Source: Agapanthus africanus (Eukaryota > Streptophyta > Magnoliopsida > Asparagales > Amaryllidaceae). Taken from it: a stretch of DNA of 64,000 nucleotides. The position numbers were made by a program, and so were the translations under genes. The stretch covers positions 379,525,582-379,589,581 of the forward strand of contig CM057337.1 in NCBI GenBank assembly GCA_030015575.1. Direction: 5' to 3'. Below the pieces are notes generated by a model. The model was given only the letters and a program-made list of their open reading frames with translations, did no database searches and was not told where the DNA came from. This document shows positions 45,901 to 58,671 of this stretch, one piece after another. Within the stretch, counting starts at the first letter, position 1, and each line of letters starts with the position of its first letter.

Positions 45901-47235
45901 TCATTTGCTCGTCCCGAGCAAAGCCAATTTATCCACAAAAAATTTCCTAACCTCACTTTCGCAGGGAACGCGATTGCACTGAGCATGTGCAACAAGCCGT
46001 TAAACCTCTAGGTGTCCCTAGTAGGAGGAGTGTTGTCTCCTGAGGGTTTTCAGCGGATTACACCGACAAAATCCCGTCAAGCTAGTGTCATAAGTTAACA
46101 TCGATTCTACTCCTACAGTTTAGTATTTACGTTAGAAATTCTATCATCCTAAGTTAGAAATATCCAACCCTTATTTTTCACACCTCCTATCTATTTAACC
46201 TTGGATCCTATACGTTCCAAAAAAGTTTAGAAAGATGTTGGTTCTCCTGAGTTTTCCTTCTAAAGTATGGCCTCAAATTAGGGATTTTTATCAACTTTAC
46301 AGAAAACACAAGTCTTATTCTTTATTTCTATCTTTTATCCAAACATCGATTGTATACCCCTACGTGTGTGTATATTTGCACCCCTACACTCAAGAATTCA
46401 ATTCAAGCTATAATACCCTTGCCCTAATACCTAATACTACTTCTTTTCTTTAAGGATGGACGGATTTGCTCACACACCTTTCATGCGACTATTAATGCTT
46501 CTTGAGGCACTAACGACCGATTACTGAATGTGTGAACTTTAAAGCGTAAATAGCAGTTTCTAGGTCTTGACTTTATTCTATTTTTTCTTTTTCTTTTTCT
46601 TTTTTTTCTCTTTCAAGACCGGATATATTTTTCAATATGCTCTTTTGGTGTTTAGCATTAAATACCGTTTTTTCTTTCATACTAGGCTTTCAGGCAAGAG
46701 TAATTCCAGGTATCCTCTACTATCCCAAGTTTCAAGGTGCGTGTAAGTGCAGTTTGTAGGGTATATACTTTCTAAATTTGAACTCAAGAAAAGAAACTAT
46801 TTTTCAGACTTATCCTTCAGCAAAGCTTCAATACTCTCCCTTCATCTTGACTTAACTCAAGAACTGAATTCAAAATTACCTATTTCTCAAAAAAAACTAT
46901 AAGGACGTATAATCACCAAGTTTAAACAGAACGAGGGTTATTTTTAGGGTTTTCAATTCCTAAGCCTAGAATTTAGTTATTTCTAATATGTCAACTAAAC
47001 TTTCGGAATAAAAATCTAAGTTACCCTATTAGCTAACTTGATGACAAAGTTTTTATATTTTTGGAAAATTTTCGATTTTTTATGGGTTTTTAATAAGGTA
47101 TGCAATTGCAAAATATACAAATGAATGCGAAGGAAGAAAGCTTACCGAGCACACCCCTAAACATAAACTTGACAGTGCCCTCACTGTCAGGCTACACCAA
47201 GAGGGTCAAAATTGTCGGCGCTCCCTAAAAACAAA
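45901..47235 (-). other. Element G 3' untranslated region
   Basis: About 1.3 kb without a supported gene, collinear with F. It contains hairpin 1 at 47170-47189. Confidence 0.7.
47170..47189 (-). ncRNA. Conserved hairpin 1, element G
   Basis: TGACAGTG-CCCT-CACTGTCA. Confidence 0.6.
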
Positions 47236-49034
47236 TTATATACAAAACAAAAAGGAAAACAAAAATATATACACAAAAAGAGTCCCCCCCAAACTTAAGT
47301 AAAACAGTGTTTCCACTGTTAAGCGTTGAAGTTCAGGATTAGGGGGGAAAGAGAATAGTATCAAGCTATACAAGGCCTTACAAAGGCCAAAAGTTAACAC
47401 CAACCATTCAAAGATCTTATCGTGATAAAGCAGTGGTTGGTCAAAGAAGGCGTAGAGAAAAGAAATGGAGAATACGCGAGACCGTATGGAGATAGAAGCG
47501 GGATACGGTCTCGGTATATGAGAAGAAGAAGAATGATGGAAGGGAAAAAGAAGTGGAATACGAACTTGAGGGTGCAATTGGAGTAAATAGATTAGCACAA
47601 TTTGTGATGACCGATGTGTGAAAAGCGATTGTGCTAATATATTTACCCATCGAGAAATGGGGTCAAATCCCTCAAGATTCGTGAGAAACCATGGGTATGC
47701 CGAACTCGGTAAACCAGACACAGAAAGTGAAAATGATACGGTTTCTTGCAATGTCGGAACGATGGAAAGGATGGGGGGAAGTGATTGAGGAAGGGTATCG
47801 GTTAAGGGTTCTGGAGGGTGTACACAGTCAATGACAGGGACAGGATGAATTGGAAAATCCGACTCATCATCTAGAACTGTTTCATCCTCATTACTATACT
47901 CAATATTCTCCTCAAAATTCAGCACATCCATGCATTTATCCTCAAAATCCAGACGCATATGAGGTTCGGGAAAAACGTTTAATGACTCGGGATGATGAAT
48001 TGAAGAGAAAAACTCAGCCAAATCTATGGGTTCATCGTCCAAAATATTCCCAGCGTCAATATCCTCAATCAAGTGAAAATCAGAATTCTCAGACACCTCA
48101 TCAAAAGCATGGATTTCAATCAATTCAGGTTCTAAGATGGAGGTGTAGAGGTCAAAAGGATTGTGTGTGGTTTCACTTGGCAAGGTCCCTTCACAATCTG
48201 GCAATCAAATACTACAAAGTCGCACAACTCATTAAACATTCTATCTTCAACTGATAATTCATTTGGAACACTTGATAGACTTTCAACACAGGAGTTGTGG
48301 GATTCAATTTGAAACGGGTAGGTTTGATTCGGAAGGGGGTACATCTCACTCTCTCCACTCAAGTTCTCAACTTGTCCTTCCGCCTCTTCATACATTGGAA
48401 AATTAGGAGCTAGTTGAAAACTAGCTACCGGGTCAGTATGTTGTACGAGAGCGGCCATGGACGCATTCAAATCCATCATCTGTTGGCTTGACGCTACCCT
48501 AAAGTCTTCCAACGACTGTTCTAGACTAGACATTGGTTGTGAAGGGGTTTCAGTAAAAGATTCAAAGTTGTTTGGATACTGAAAACTCCCAAATGGCGGT
48601 TCTGATGCAATGTCTAGGGAAGGTGCAAAAGTAGGGTAGGATTGGTAGGAATTGAATGGCTGGACAGGAGCAGGATCAACATTTGGATAGGAAGGTGAAT
48701 GGAATTGTTGATCCCAAGAATTTGAAGCAGTGAAAGGAGTGAAAGATCGGCTACGGGATAGTTCAATTCGTTCAGCAAGAGACATTAGTCTCGGGGCTAC
48801 AACTGGATTTTCAAAAGGTGTATCAACGCAAGAAGGGGTGAATGTTTGAAATGGTTGATACGAAGTGGATTGCGGGGTCCAGTTGTTTGTCCTAGACACG
48901 TCTATCCGATCTTTCAAAGAAATTTTTGGCATGGATGGATCGTTCGAAGTTCGGCCAAAGCAAGAACCGTAAGAAGTAATGTCTGGTTGTGGGTACCAAA
49001 GTTCGGCAAGAGTTTTGCGAGGTGGAGTACCCAT
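47236..49034 (-). pseudogene. Element G single reading frame, unknown protein (one frameshift)
   Basis: It starts at 49034 with MGTPPRKTLAELWYPQPDIT, as in F, and runs 300 codons to 48132. A one-base shift near 48195 (VVFDLPDCEG in F, VVFDCQIVKG here) moves reading to the overlapping frame 48204-47236 (322 codons), which continues the same protein: acidic (HAFDEVSENSDFHLIEDID), then PEPLTDTLPQSLPPIL, then a hydrophobic end (FEWLVLTFGLCKALYSLILF and beyond). Compared with F it lacks 342 bp, a multiple of three, removed between short repeats. Only two breaks separate F and G from an open frame of about 600 codons, and similarity is strong, so the protein was probably under selection. Function unknown. 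Confidence 0.75.
47303..47320 (-). ncRNA. Conserved hairpin 2, element G
   Basis: AACAGTG-TTTC-CACTGTT, within the 3' end of the reading frame. Confidence 0.6.
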
Positions 49035-50075
49035 GATATGAAGAGAGAAAGAAAGAAAGGAAGAGAAAAGGAGGGGAAAAAGAATGTTATTATTTTTTTT
49101 TAGTTAGATATTAACAAAAGAATGAAATATACAAAAAAAAATGGACAAAAACAATCACGACACAAAAATACCACACACCTAATCGTTCTAGGGTTCACCT
49201 AGGTCAACTAGACATGCTCCAGAACTTGATTGTCGAAGTAAAACCGTGTCGAGAAACGGGCTCAAGATACACTGATCACGAGGCCAGGTAAGTGCAGAGA
49301 TAAGGGGAGGTTTTCCAACGCTTTCGCGAACTTCCTTAATTAAATAACCCTTTCTCTTTTGGCGGTTTCGCTGTTAACACTTTCCTAGACACCCCGTAAA
49401 CAATATACCGTTACGCGAGGTTCTAAATACAGTTAACTTCTCCTAGTGAGCGCGAAGTCCTTAAGACTTAAAGTCTAGTTTCTTTTAAATTTTGTGCGGG
49501 TAAACGTTATGCTCAAGTTCGTGATTTGTGGGCCACGGAAAAGGTGATGAAATCATTTACCGTATGTTGTGGGGTTCGCTTGCCCTTAAGTCCGTATTAA
49601 TTGATGCAATGCGCAATTCAATAAAATTTTTATAAAGAATCAAAAAATCGTTTTTTTTTTGTTTAAGCGCGGCACTGCAACAAATACGGGTTAGTCAATT
49701 TTAGCGTTTACTAGCGAACTTGCAAAGAATCCTGCAAAGAATAGTATATTGGATGCGTCGGATTTGAGAAGAAGGTGTTAGTAAAATACGTACCGTTAAG
49801 TTTTTTGGGTTAGGAAACCCCCGTTGAATCAAATCCGGTAAGCTTGAAAAGTTCGCTTGCGCGGGTCAAACTACCCGGATCTTTGGCACTGTACCTTGCA
49901 ATCACCTTAGCCTTGAATGCACACTTTTCTTCCCACAATCGCAGTTTGCAAATCCACAAAAATCTGCACTCTTGCCCACAAAAATTATCAAAAAAAAACA
50001 AAAAGAATTTTTTTTAATAAATATATACAAAAAGAATATTAACCCGAATAACAAGAAAGAAAATACGCTACCGTC
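49035..50075 (-). other. Element G leader region
   Basis: About 1 kb between primer site and ATG with no supported gene. No copy of the GC-rich module is visible here, unlike F. Confidence 0.7.
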
Positions 50076-50093
50076 TCCCCGGCAACGGCGCCA
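50076..50093 (-). other. Element G primer-binding site (tRNA-Asp)
   Basis: Identical to the site in F; two bases from the LTR. Confidence 0.9.
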
Positions 50094-51220
50094 TTTGATC
50101 GCACGCTAAAAGCGTGTCGGATTTTCAAAGTTCTAAAGTTTACCGCGATCAGGACGGTGTCGCTATGCAGCTAGCCGGTTGAGCACGGGTCGATCCACAG
50201 GGAGATGGTTGTATGTCCTTTCTTCTTTTAGACGAGTCAATAATGAATGAGTATATGTTTGTTCAATCTAACCTATGTGTATTATTTGCATGTATAAAGT
50301 TGTTAACAAAAGATACGAATTTGTAAGCTAAAGAAATCCGTACTCAAAAACCTTTGAGCCGAGCCTTGACCAATTGAAGCTAGAGCAATCGGCAACAACG
50401 TGGATTAGGGGATTTAAGCGCGGTATTCATAGAATCCGGCTTATTTACCCTTGTCCTTCTGTTCTTGTCTCTTGCTTTCGCCTCCGGCCAAACCGAACGC
50501 AACCGGTCGTGGTTAGGAATCACCGTTACCTTGTTAGGGTAGGGTGCCTAACGGAGCGCTTGTGTATCGTTTGGGCGGAGTTCAATGGAAAATAACGGGA
50601 AAAGGAAATGAGCAAAGAAAAGTTAACTTACAATACCGTATTTATTCTTAACAACGATAATTATTACAACCATTCATAAAACAAACCAAAAAGAGCAAAA
50701 GAAAAGAACAAAGAAAAGAAAAGATTACAAGTAAGTAAGTGCATGAATTTAAATTGCAAATAAGTAAAGCAAGGTAATAAAAAGCAAGTAATAAAAAAGC
50801 AAGAAAGAAATAGGCAAGAAAGTAATTACAAGAACACAGAACCAAATAAAAGACATGGGTTCAATAACCAAATCTTAAACTTGCAAGCTCACTTAAGAGG
50901 TTGCAAGATCAAGAAAAGGCAAAGAACTCATGGAGAATTCAGCACAAAAGAGAAAACAAAATGATACAACCTCTTGAGATCAATGACCAAAGCTTAAACT
51001 TGCAAGCTCACTTAAGAGGTTGCAAGATCAAGTTAAGGTAGAGAGCTCAAGAGAGAAACTAAGCCAAAAGAATGATACAAAAACCCTCATCTTCATTAAC
51101 ATCCACTCAATGCTCTCACTACATTTTCATGGAAGAAGAATGAAGAAGAAGAAGAAAAAGACTAAATCATAGCAAAATGAGGCTTGAAAAAGAACACCCT
51201 TGGCTTTGGCAAGTTCTGGA

Positions 51221-51230
51221 CTATTTATAG
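51221..51230 (-). promoter_or_regulatory. Element G LTR TATA box
   Basis: CTATTTATAG, about 90 bp downstream (minus strand) of the GC-rich module. In the 3' LTR the site has become CTATTAATAG (45276-45285). Confidence 0.65.
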
Positions 51231-51319
51231 GCAGGGAAATGAAAACCTAGGGCAAGAATCTGGCCCAATATAAAGTTCCCAAACTACCCCTGAAAAACGA
51301 CACTGCAAGGAGCTAGTAC

Positions 51320-51368
51320 GGCCGCGGAACCGCGGCCTAGATCCCCTATTGGCCGCGGAACCGCGGCC
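51320..51368 (-). repeat. GC-rich palindromic module, element G 5' LTR
   Basis: Two exact GGCCGCGG-AA-CCGCGGCC units 13 nt apart; both units are unchanged between the two LTRs even though the spacer has one substitution. Confidence 0.92.
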
Positions 51369-51829
51369 GTTTGATGGAGTTGGGGCATCGTATTTTCTGT
51401 GCTTCCCTGGTCTGCTGTCCCCTTTTGTCTGGTACATGTTGTTTCTCATAATCTTTCCACATTTCTTCCAGAATTCTAGTGGATCAAAAGGTGATTGGAC
51501 ATGGATCATTTGTCATGATTTTCTTGAGCTCCGCGTAGATTTCTTGGACTTGGTGTTGCCATTGTGCTTTGTGCTTGAGGGTGACAATCTATTTGCCATT
51601 TTGTCTCCTAAACTGGTGTGTGGCAACAGACGGATAAAGAGTGGAGATTCGTGTTTTATCTATGGTTGGAAGGAACTCGGATTTTGTCGTGTTTTTCCAT
51701 GAATTTCATTGTTAAGAGCCGAGAACCTGTATCCTGCAATTGACCAGCAAACACGGCTCAAGAGTACCTACCTATAAGCAATATGATAAAAATTGGGCGG
51801 TATAAAAATGCAATAATCTGATATGAACA

Positions 51830-53953
51830 ACAGGTTTGGCCCAGACTTGTCTACGGGATGGAGGTCCGCAGATTTTTAGGCTTAGCAGGTTTTTACCGCC
51901 GTTACGTGCAGGATTGCTAGTGTAACGCTGTACCGTTGACTGAACCGACCGGAAAGGATGTTCTTTTTCTTTGAACCGAGGCATGTGTGCGGAGTTTTCA
52001 GCAGTTGAAGACTCAGTTGACAACTGCACCAGTTCTTTCTTTGCTTTCTGGTTCGGGCGACTTTGTTGTTTTACTATGATGTTTCGTGAGTGGGGCTCAA
52101 TTTTGCGTTGATGTGGCATTATAGAGTTATCGCTTTTGCTTCCTGACAGTTGGAGGAAGTACGAGCAGGATATCCCACTAATGATCTGGAGATGGCCGCG
52201 GTGGTCGTACGTTGGAGATTGGAGACACTACTTATGCGGTGAGTCGTGTCATATTTTCACGGACCACCAGAGCTTAATGTACATCTTCCTGCAGCGGGTT
52301 TGATTGTTGAGACAGCGCCGTTGGATGGAGGTTGTGAAGGATTGTATTTGTGAGATGCTCGTTACCCGTGGCAAGGCGATTGTGGTAGTTGATGCTGGAG
52401 TCGTAGGCCCGGGGTTAGCTTGTCCCGATTGTGCGCAGTTTTGAGACAGTCTTATGAAGATTTACAGTTCTTGTGCAATCGTTGAGTATAGCTTATGTTC
52501 GCTTCTACGGAGGGGAAAGCTTGCTCATGTCCGCGCCCGTCCATTTTCCTTAATCGTTTTCACAAGGCACAGCCCGCCGATGCTCGTTTGTCAGAGATTC
52601 TTGAGCATACTCGGCTAGGAAAAGATTCGGAGTCCTCGATTTGTGACTAGGGTGTGCTACGTTTAAGGACGCGTTTGTATGTACCTGATACTGATGGGAA
52701 GAGACGCGAAATCCAAGAGCAGGCACATCAGTCAGCTTTCTGTGTTCATTCAAGTTCCACCTATATGTAGCGTGACTTGTGAGATAGTTACAGGTGGGCA
52801 GGGATGAAGAGTGAAGTTTTGGATTTCGTTTCAAGTTGTCTGTCTTGTTGTGAGCTAAGGTTGAGCATTCGAGACCGGCTGGAGAGTTGCAACCTTTAAC
52901 CGTTCTGGAGTGGGAATGGGAGCAGATCTCCATGAATTTCGTTGTAGTGTCTACCCAGATTTAGACAGGGTGTGACTCTATTTGGGTGTTTGTTGTCCGG
53001 ATATGCTCAGTTTGCTCATTTGTTCTTCGTTAAGTTTGTGCATTGCACGGAGTTCCTTCATGTGTTGTATCCAATAGAGGCACCATGTTCGCTTGCCGTC
53101 TTAGGCAGATGTTTCAGGAAGCCTTGGGTACTGGTTGAGCTTTAGCTCCGCTTTTTCCATCCGCAGGACGACGGTTTATGAGAGCGGACTATACAGACTC
53201 TGGAGGATATGCTTTGCGTACGTACTATTTGTTTGTTGGCAGTTGGGATCGTCACTTGCCATTGATAGGATTCTCCTTCGATAGCTGTTATCAGGAGACT
53301 TTCCAATTGGAAACCTTTAGGCTTGTTGTTAGGTGGTGTCGTTTGCCAGTCTATTTTTCTGACTCTGCGTTAGTAGGATTTTTGGACCCCAGCCGCTCTA
53401 GTGGCTTCGGAGATGATCCAGTTGGTTCAGGTCAGGATGAGAGTAACCCAGTGCAGACAGAGGTCTTATGCCGACCGTGGTGGTCGCAGACTTGAGTTCG
53501 CAGTGGGAGATCATGTATTCCTACGGATTTTCCGATGAATGATGTGTTGAGTTTTAGGAAGCTTATCCCAGGATTGTAGGTCCTTTTGAGATCCTCAAGA
53601 GAGTTAGTTTCGTTGCCTTTAATTTGGCACTTCCGCCCAGATTATTGAGTATTCACCCCGTATTCCTTATGTCGATACTATGCAAATACCTTCATGACCT
53701 TTCTCACATGATTCAGCATCAGACCATTTAATTGGGACGCGATCTTTTCGTTCACCGGCAGCCAATTGTGTTAGTGGTTCGGCAGGTGGAGAAACTTCAG
53801 TCAAGGGTCTTGCCATCTGTGGAGGGTTTTCTTTGGCGTAGCCGTATAGTGAGGAGATCACTTGGAAGGTTGCGAGCGAGATTTTCGAGTTTTTTACTCG
53901 TCTCTTTGAAGGTACGCTTAGTGAAAAATTTAAATTCGGGGATGAATTTTTAT
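51830..53953 (+). pseudogene. Element H pol, third piece (RT end, RNase H, integrase, chromodomain)
   Basis: It continues directly from 44152. RFLGLAGFYRRYVQD (about 51872-51920) closes the polymerase. VIAFAS and QLEEV, then DLEMAAVV (about 52110-52210), are RNase H blocks. The integrase zinc finger reads SAFCVHSSSTYM...GMKSEVLDFVSSCLSC (52735-52850). The core begins WEWEQISMNFVV (52910-52940), where the family has MDF, so the first catalytic Asp is Asn here. Near the end EEITWKVASEIFEFF (about 53860-53905) resembles a chromodomain (EEATWE...), which places H among chromoviruses, most like Tekay/Del. Many stops and shifts make it dead. Confidence 0.88.
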
Positions 53954-53964
53954 AAAGGGAGAGA
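53954..53964 (+). other. Element H polypurine tract
   Basis: AAAGGGAGAGA, one base before the TGTAATGCC start of the LTR. Confidence 0.8.
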
Positions 53965-53965
53965 T

Positions 53966-55136
53966 TGTAATGCCTTAGATTTCGGTTAGTGTTAGTTTAG
54001 ACGATAATACGCATTTTTGGTAAAAAGTTTTACCAATTTGGGTTCCTCACATTTTATAACATTTAATTAATAATTTATTATTATTTGTTATGGCATGCAT
54101 ACAAATGTGCATGTTTTTGTGAGGGTTTGTTTTGTGTTAATCTAAATTAGTGACCATGACAACTTAACCCTTAACCTAATCCTTTGCTTGATTAAACCTC
54201 CTGATATTTGTTTATGAGAGAGAGATATTTTCATTTAGCTTTTCGATGTGGGAAGAGGTGGCATGGTGAGTAGTGTGAATGCATTAATGAGAAGTTAATG
54301 CAAAGGGTGCACTTACCCTCCCACCTTAATCTCACCTCACACTCTCTCTCTTTATCATTCACTCTCTCTTTCTCTCTCACTCCATTTACTTCTTATTCTT
54401 CATCTATTTCTTACCTCAAACTGAACACTTGAACTTCCATTACAAAACCATCACAATCTTCACAAATTCTCACAAAAATCACATCTTTTGCCTTGATTTG
54501 CCTCTTGGATGCCTTGGAGCTTGGAAAGCTAGGATCTTTGAGTTCTTTTGGTTGGGTAATGATCTCTTTCTATTAGTTAAGTGTTTATTGTATAGCTTAG
54601 CTTATTAGTTTCAGTTTAGATCGCGTTATGTATCGTTTAGTGCAAATATCGTATTTTTAGTGTAGTTTTGGGGTCTCGGATGCTGTTATCAAACCAAGAA
54701 TTTGTTGCAAAAGTTCCCATCACAGTGATTTTGTGTGGTGACCTAGAACCAACCATAAAAACCTGACACTATTCCTTGAACAGTGGGCTGCAAATTGCGG
54801 CCAGACTGGGGAGTTGGGGTTTGGGTTTTGGTGTAGGGGTCTCTGTGGTTGTATGTGGTCTCATGGTACTTGCAACTTTTACAAATTGTTGGTATAGCAA
54901 AATCTGGGATCACTTGCTTTTTTTCTAGTTTTTCGTTTCACGCGTTACGTTGTCCGATACAGTTCGTATTCTGTGTTGCTGTTGCTCTGAGTTGGTTTCG
55001 TTGTGTCGCTTTGCACGTTAGCCACAATATGAACACTTGAGAGTATGTTTTGAGTTGGTGCGTCAGTCAAACGTAGTTTGTATGTGTTTTGGGTCTTTTG
55101 CTAATATATACTTGTTATATTGTTTTATGTTTTAGG
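53966..55136 (+). mobile_element. Element H 3' LTR, truncated by element D
   Basis: It starts TGTAATGCC after the polypurine tract, as in Tekay/Del-type LTRs, and runs to 55136 where the LTR of D begins. CT-rich stretches lie around 54340-54400. A degraded GC patch (GGGCTGCAAATTGCGGCC, 54785-54802) could be an eroded relative of the GC-rich module, too weak to count. Confidence 0.75.
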
Positions 55137-57243
55137 TGTTGGATATAGTGCTCTCAGAGTCAATTATTGGATCACAGGCACGTGATTGCAATAATTGAGG
55201 GAGGACCTATAACGGTAGGACAGTCTTACTCAAGATGATAGTATGCTATCTGGTTTATTTTTATCATCGTGTACTGCTTTAGGTGACCTTATAGGTCGCT
55301 ATTACACATTGATAAAGCCCTTAGGATTCTTGCTTGACTACCAGCAGTATGATGGCGATCATATGCGTGGGAGCTGGGGTCTATAAGCACATACTTAAAA
55401 GGTCCCTAGTCGTGGGAGTTTTGAGACTAGGCATCGATACTCTATTAGTAGACTAGTGTATACAGCCGAGACCCCGACGAGGGGCGGTGGCCGGTCTCAC
55501 AAGCCATTGGTGTCAGTTGGATCACCTAAGATGTATACAGGTGCTCATTGGGTTATTAGTACACCGGACATGACTCGCCGGTAACATGCTAGTTGGTATT
55601 ATACCTAGCGTAAGATAGCAGTTCCCTGGTGACATGTGTACATGTTAGTTCATCGACCTGAGATCGTCATTTGTCTCATGTGAGTTCCCACTGTAATTTG
55701 ATTACTACCCTACCAAGGCTCAAAGGAGTCGTGCAAACAGGTTTTAGTTGGGTACAGTCTCGAGCCACATGGAGGCAGTGAACGGATCGGCAGGGGTTCG
55801 TCTCTCCCGGTATTGGCGGTGAGGTCGTGTTGTGTCTAGAAGAGCCATTACACGAAGTCCTTGGCCAAGGCAGGAGATATACTGGTAGGTATTCCAGTAG
55901 TATCTCAGGGTGTTCTGGGCTACACTCCGGCACGACTTGTACCGTTTTTGGGGGTCTGACTTTTACCAACCCCCTAGGCCCGCCATACGTTGCTCATAGA
56001 AGAACGGACCAGACTGTATGGATATTGTGACTGACAGGCTCAGTAGGGTGTCAGGATGAGTTCACTCATCGACATCCCTTTTGGTCAATACCTGGTAGCC
56101 CGTTACATACGGCTAATACCTTTAACGTGCTAGTGGTTAAATCCACAGCCAAAGTATTGACGAGTCTTTAGAGTCCCCCACAGACAGTTTCTCAAGTTTC
56201 GGGCGAAACGTTGTATAGGTCGTATGGATTTATGGCGGCGTTCGAACGTACGCGTGCACTTATGCACGTGTTATGGTTCAGACGGATAATACTAGCGGGC
56301 TTTGGTTTAAGCCGGATCCTAGTATTATATAGTGTAGATTTTGTCTCATTACATTTGTATTCGGTTGGAATACAAATGCGGGTATGTATATACAGCCGTG
56401 GGGTTATCATGTAATTTATTACGGGATCGTTTTTTGAAGTTGCCAGTTTGCATTCCGTTTCGGCCATTTTTCTTTCATCTCTTCTTGGCTGAAATTCTTG
56501 CATTGTGGGGCTTATTTGCAAAAGTGAAGTTTTACTAAATTGGTTTTTTTTTGTGGTGGCTGGGGCTTCAGAAATTCCTTGGACTCTCTTGATGTTTCTA
56601 GCATCTTTGACTCTCTTTTCATGCATTTATGTGATGGGATTTGATAAGGATTTTAGCGTGACTATTTTTCCCCATTATCACCACACTTTGCTTATGGTCA
56701 CCTCTCACTTGAGCTTGCACTCACCTCCCTCCTCTCCTTGAGATGGCCGAGCACCATTTTGGACAGCCCCTTCTCTCTTGGTGTAGAGAATGATTCATTT
56801 CTTATTTGCACTAAAATTCTTTAGTTCATCTCCAAAGCTCATTCCTCCTTCTTCACTACAAATGGCAACTTCTATTAACCCTTGAGACAAAGGTTTCTAC
56901 GTATATTCTACAGCAATCTTGGACACGTCGGCTAGAAAACTTCATGTCCGAGTTGCCTCGGTTCAGAGGTGGGAGCCCGTAAAAAGACTTCTCGATGTGG
57001 TGCCCTTCCGACGAGAAGATCGAGACCGGTGATGCCGCGAGGAGCTTGGGATGGTGGCCGAAGACCGAAGGACACGGATCGCTCGGTATAGCTTTCCAAC
57101 CCTCTCTCTAATTAGCTAGTAGTAGGTTAATTGTTCGATCTGGGTTTTAAGCATACGATAGCGCCGTTTTTCTAGTGTGAAAATGTTTTCGTTTCCATAT
57201 TTTGGCCTCGGAAAGACGGCTGGGGCTCTACCGTAGACTTACA
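55137..57243 (+). mobile_element. Element D 5' LTR
   Basis: TGTTGGATATAGTGC...GACTTACA, 2107 bp. Open frames on it, such as 56192-56626 on the minus strand, match nothing and overlap LTR sequence shared with E. Confidence 0.88.
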
Positions 57244-57452
57244 CGGTATCAGCGCCACGCCATTATCCTTTACTAGCTTGCTCTAATGTATTTAGAATTT
57301 CGATCGAACAAAATTCTTAAACCGCAATTTCAAAATGTGTTGTTTCTGTCTAAATTTTTTTGTTGTAAAAATTTATTTGGTAGGTTGCAGAAATACGTGC
57401 AGGCATTTATAAGACCACTGCAGAAATTTGGTTGCATGAAAACACTGTTCAG

Positions 57453-57499
57453 TCGCGGAACCGTGGCAATACACCTCTTTTGGCCGCTGTTCCGCCGCC
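57453..57499 (+). repeat. GC-rich palindromic module, element D leader
   Basis: TCGCGGAACCGTGGC, spacer, TGGCCGCTGTTCCGCCGCC; eroded relative to G. It starts 197 nt after the primer site. Confidence 0.78.
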
Positions 57500-58671
57500 A
57501 CTTTGTGTCTTCAATGCACCATTTTTCCTACAGTGGTCTCTGTGTTTGAATTGTGGTTTTTGGTATTGTTTGTTTGGGCCCAGATTAATTTCAGTACAGC
57601 AGTTGTGCTTGGGGCCCACATCGGGAAATTTTGTTGATCGAAAAATTTAAATATGTTAGTTCACAGTATTTACATTATATCTGCGACCGTGAATGTCATT
57701 TGATCGGTAAATCCTGTCTAATTGCTATAGCCCTTTTAGACGGATTTGCGAACGTGACATTCACGTTGATGTTCTGTGTTGTGCTGTGATGTTGCGGATT
57801 TGTCGTGGTGGATGGCTTGGATGCAATGGTAGTACAGTTTGGTTGTATTTGTACATTTGATATTACGGGGCGAGTGTCCGACATGTGGACTGCCGTCACT
57901 ACCTGTTTGTATATTATTCTTTTGGGGCACGACCTGGCTGAGGTCGATGTTCCCGTTGTATGTATATTTTTCTTTCTGTACTAAATTTACCACGCGGTAG
58001 GGTGCACGAATAGCCGGGTTCTAGAGGGCAACGGGCCCGCATCTCATGGCTTTGAGACGGAGGGGGCTTCACTCTATAATTGGCGGGCTATTCGCCGCAC
58101 TCGTAGGGGGTACAGGTTGACCCAAGGAGGGGTGCTCAAGTTACCGGATTCCGTGAAGTGCTTGGTGGTCCATTAACATTGTTGAAGGAGGCTGCCTCGC
58201 TTCAGGTTTTGGCGGGTAACTTGCCACGCCCGTAGGGGTCTAGGATTTCATTCCACAGGCTATCCACACGACCAGTGGAACGTCGGGTTTAAGTAGCGGC
58301 TCTATGAAACTCGGGGATCCCAGATTATCTGTATTGTTCTGTGATGCTTATTACATTTCTGTGATGTTGTATTTTTTATCACGCCTTGAGCGATTATTAT
58401 ATATTGATATATATACTAGTAGATGTTGTATATGTTTTACACCCGCGCTAGTCCAGTACCCGCTCTGTCGTTAGTTATGTAACCTAACGGGTGATGACGG
58501 GACCCAGTGGCGAAAGCGGATGGCATATACGTACATCGTATTTTCATTCTTTTATGGTGTGATCAATTGATGGGACTGCGTTGATTCGGATCGATGCAAG
58601 CTAAACAAACCAGTTTGATGTTGTTGGAACATTTTTCAAAAAGCTGTTATTGCAAGGACGTTCTCTTTTGT

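Larger units (their letters stand above)
44153..51829 (-). mobile_element. Element G: Athila-like Gypsy element without pol, inserted in H
   Basis: LTRs are 44153-45884 and 50096-51829. The exact target duplication ACAGG is at 44148-44152 and 51830-51834. The tRNA-Asp primer site is at 50076-50093 and the polypurine tract at about 45885-45900. I count roughly 33 differences between the LTRs, about 2%. The inner 4.2 kb is homologous to F, although the LTRs of F and G share only blocks. It carries the same single reading frame and no pol. Confidence 0.93.
50096..51829 (-). mobile_element. Element G 5' LTR
   Basis: Pairs with 44153-45884 at about 98% by eye. Confidence 0.93.

Noticed and set aside
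54785..54802. Possible further GC-rich module in the H LTR
   Set aside because: Only one eroded arm (GGGCTGCAAATTGCGGCC) is visible; too weak to count without other H copies.
57282..57650. Frames of 72-87 codons in the D leader
   Set aside because: They run through the GC-rich module and are not open in the collinear leader of E.
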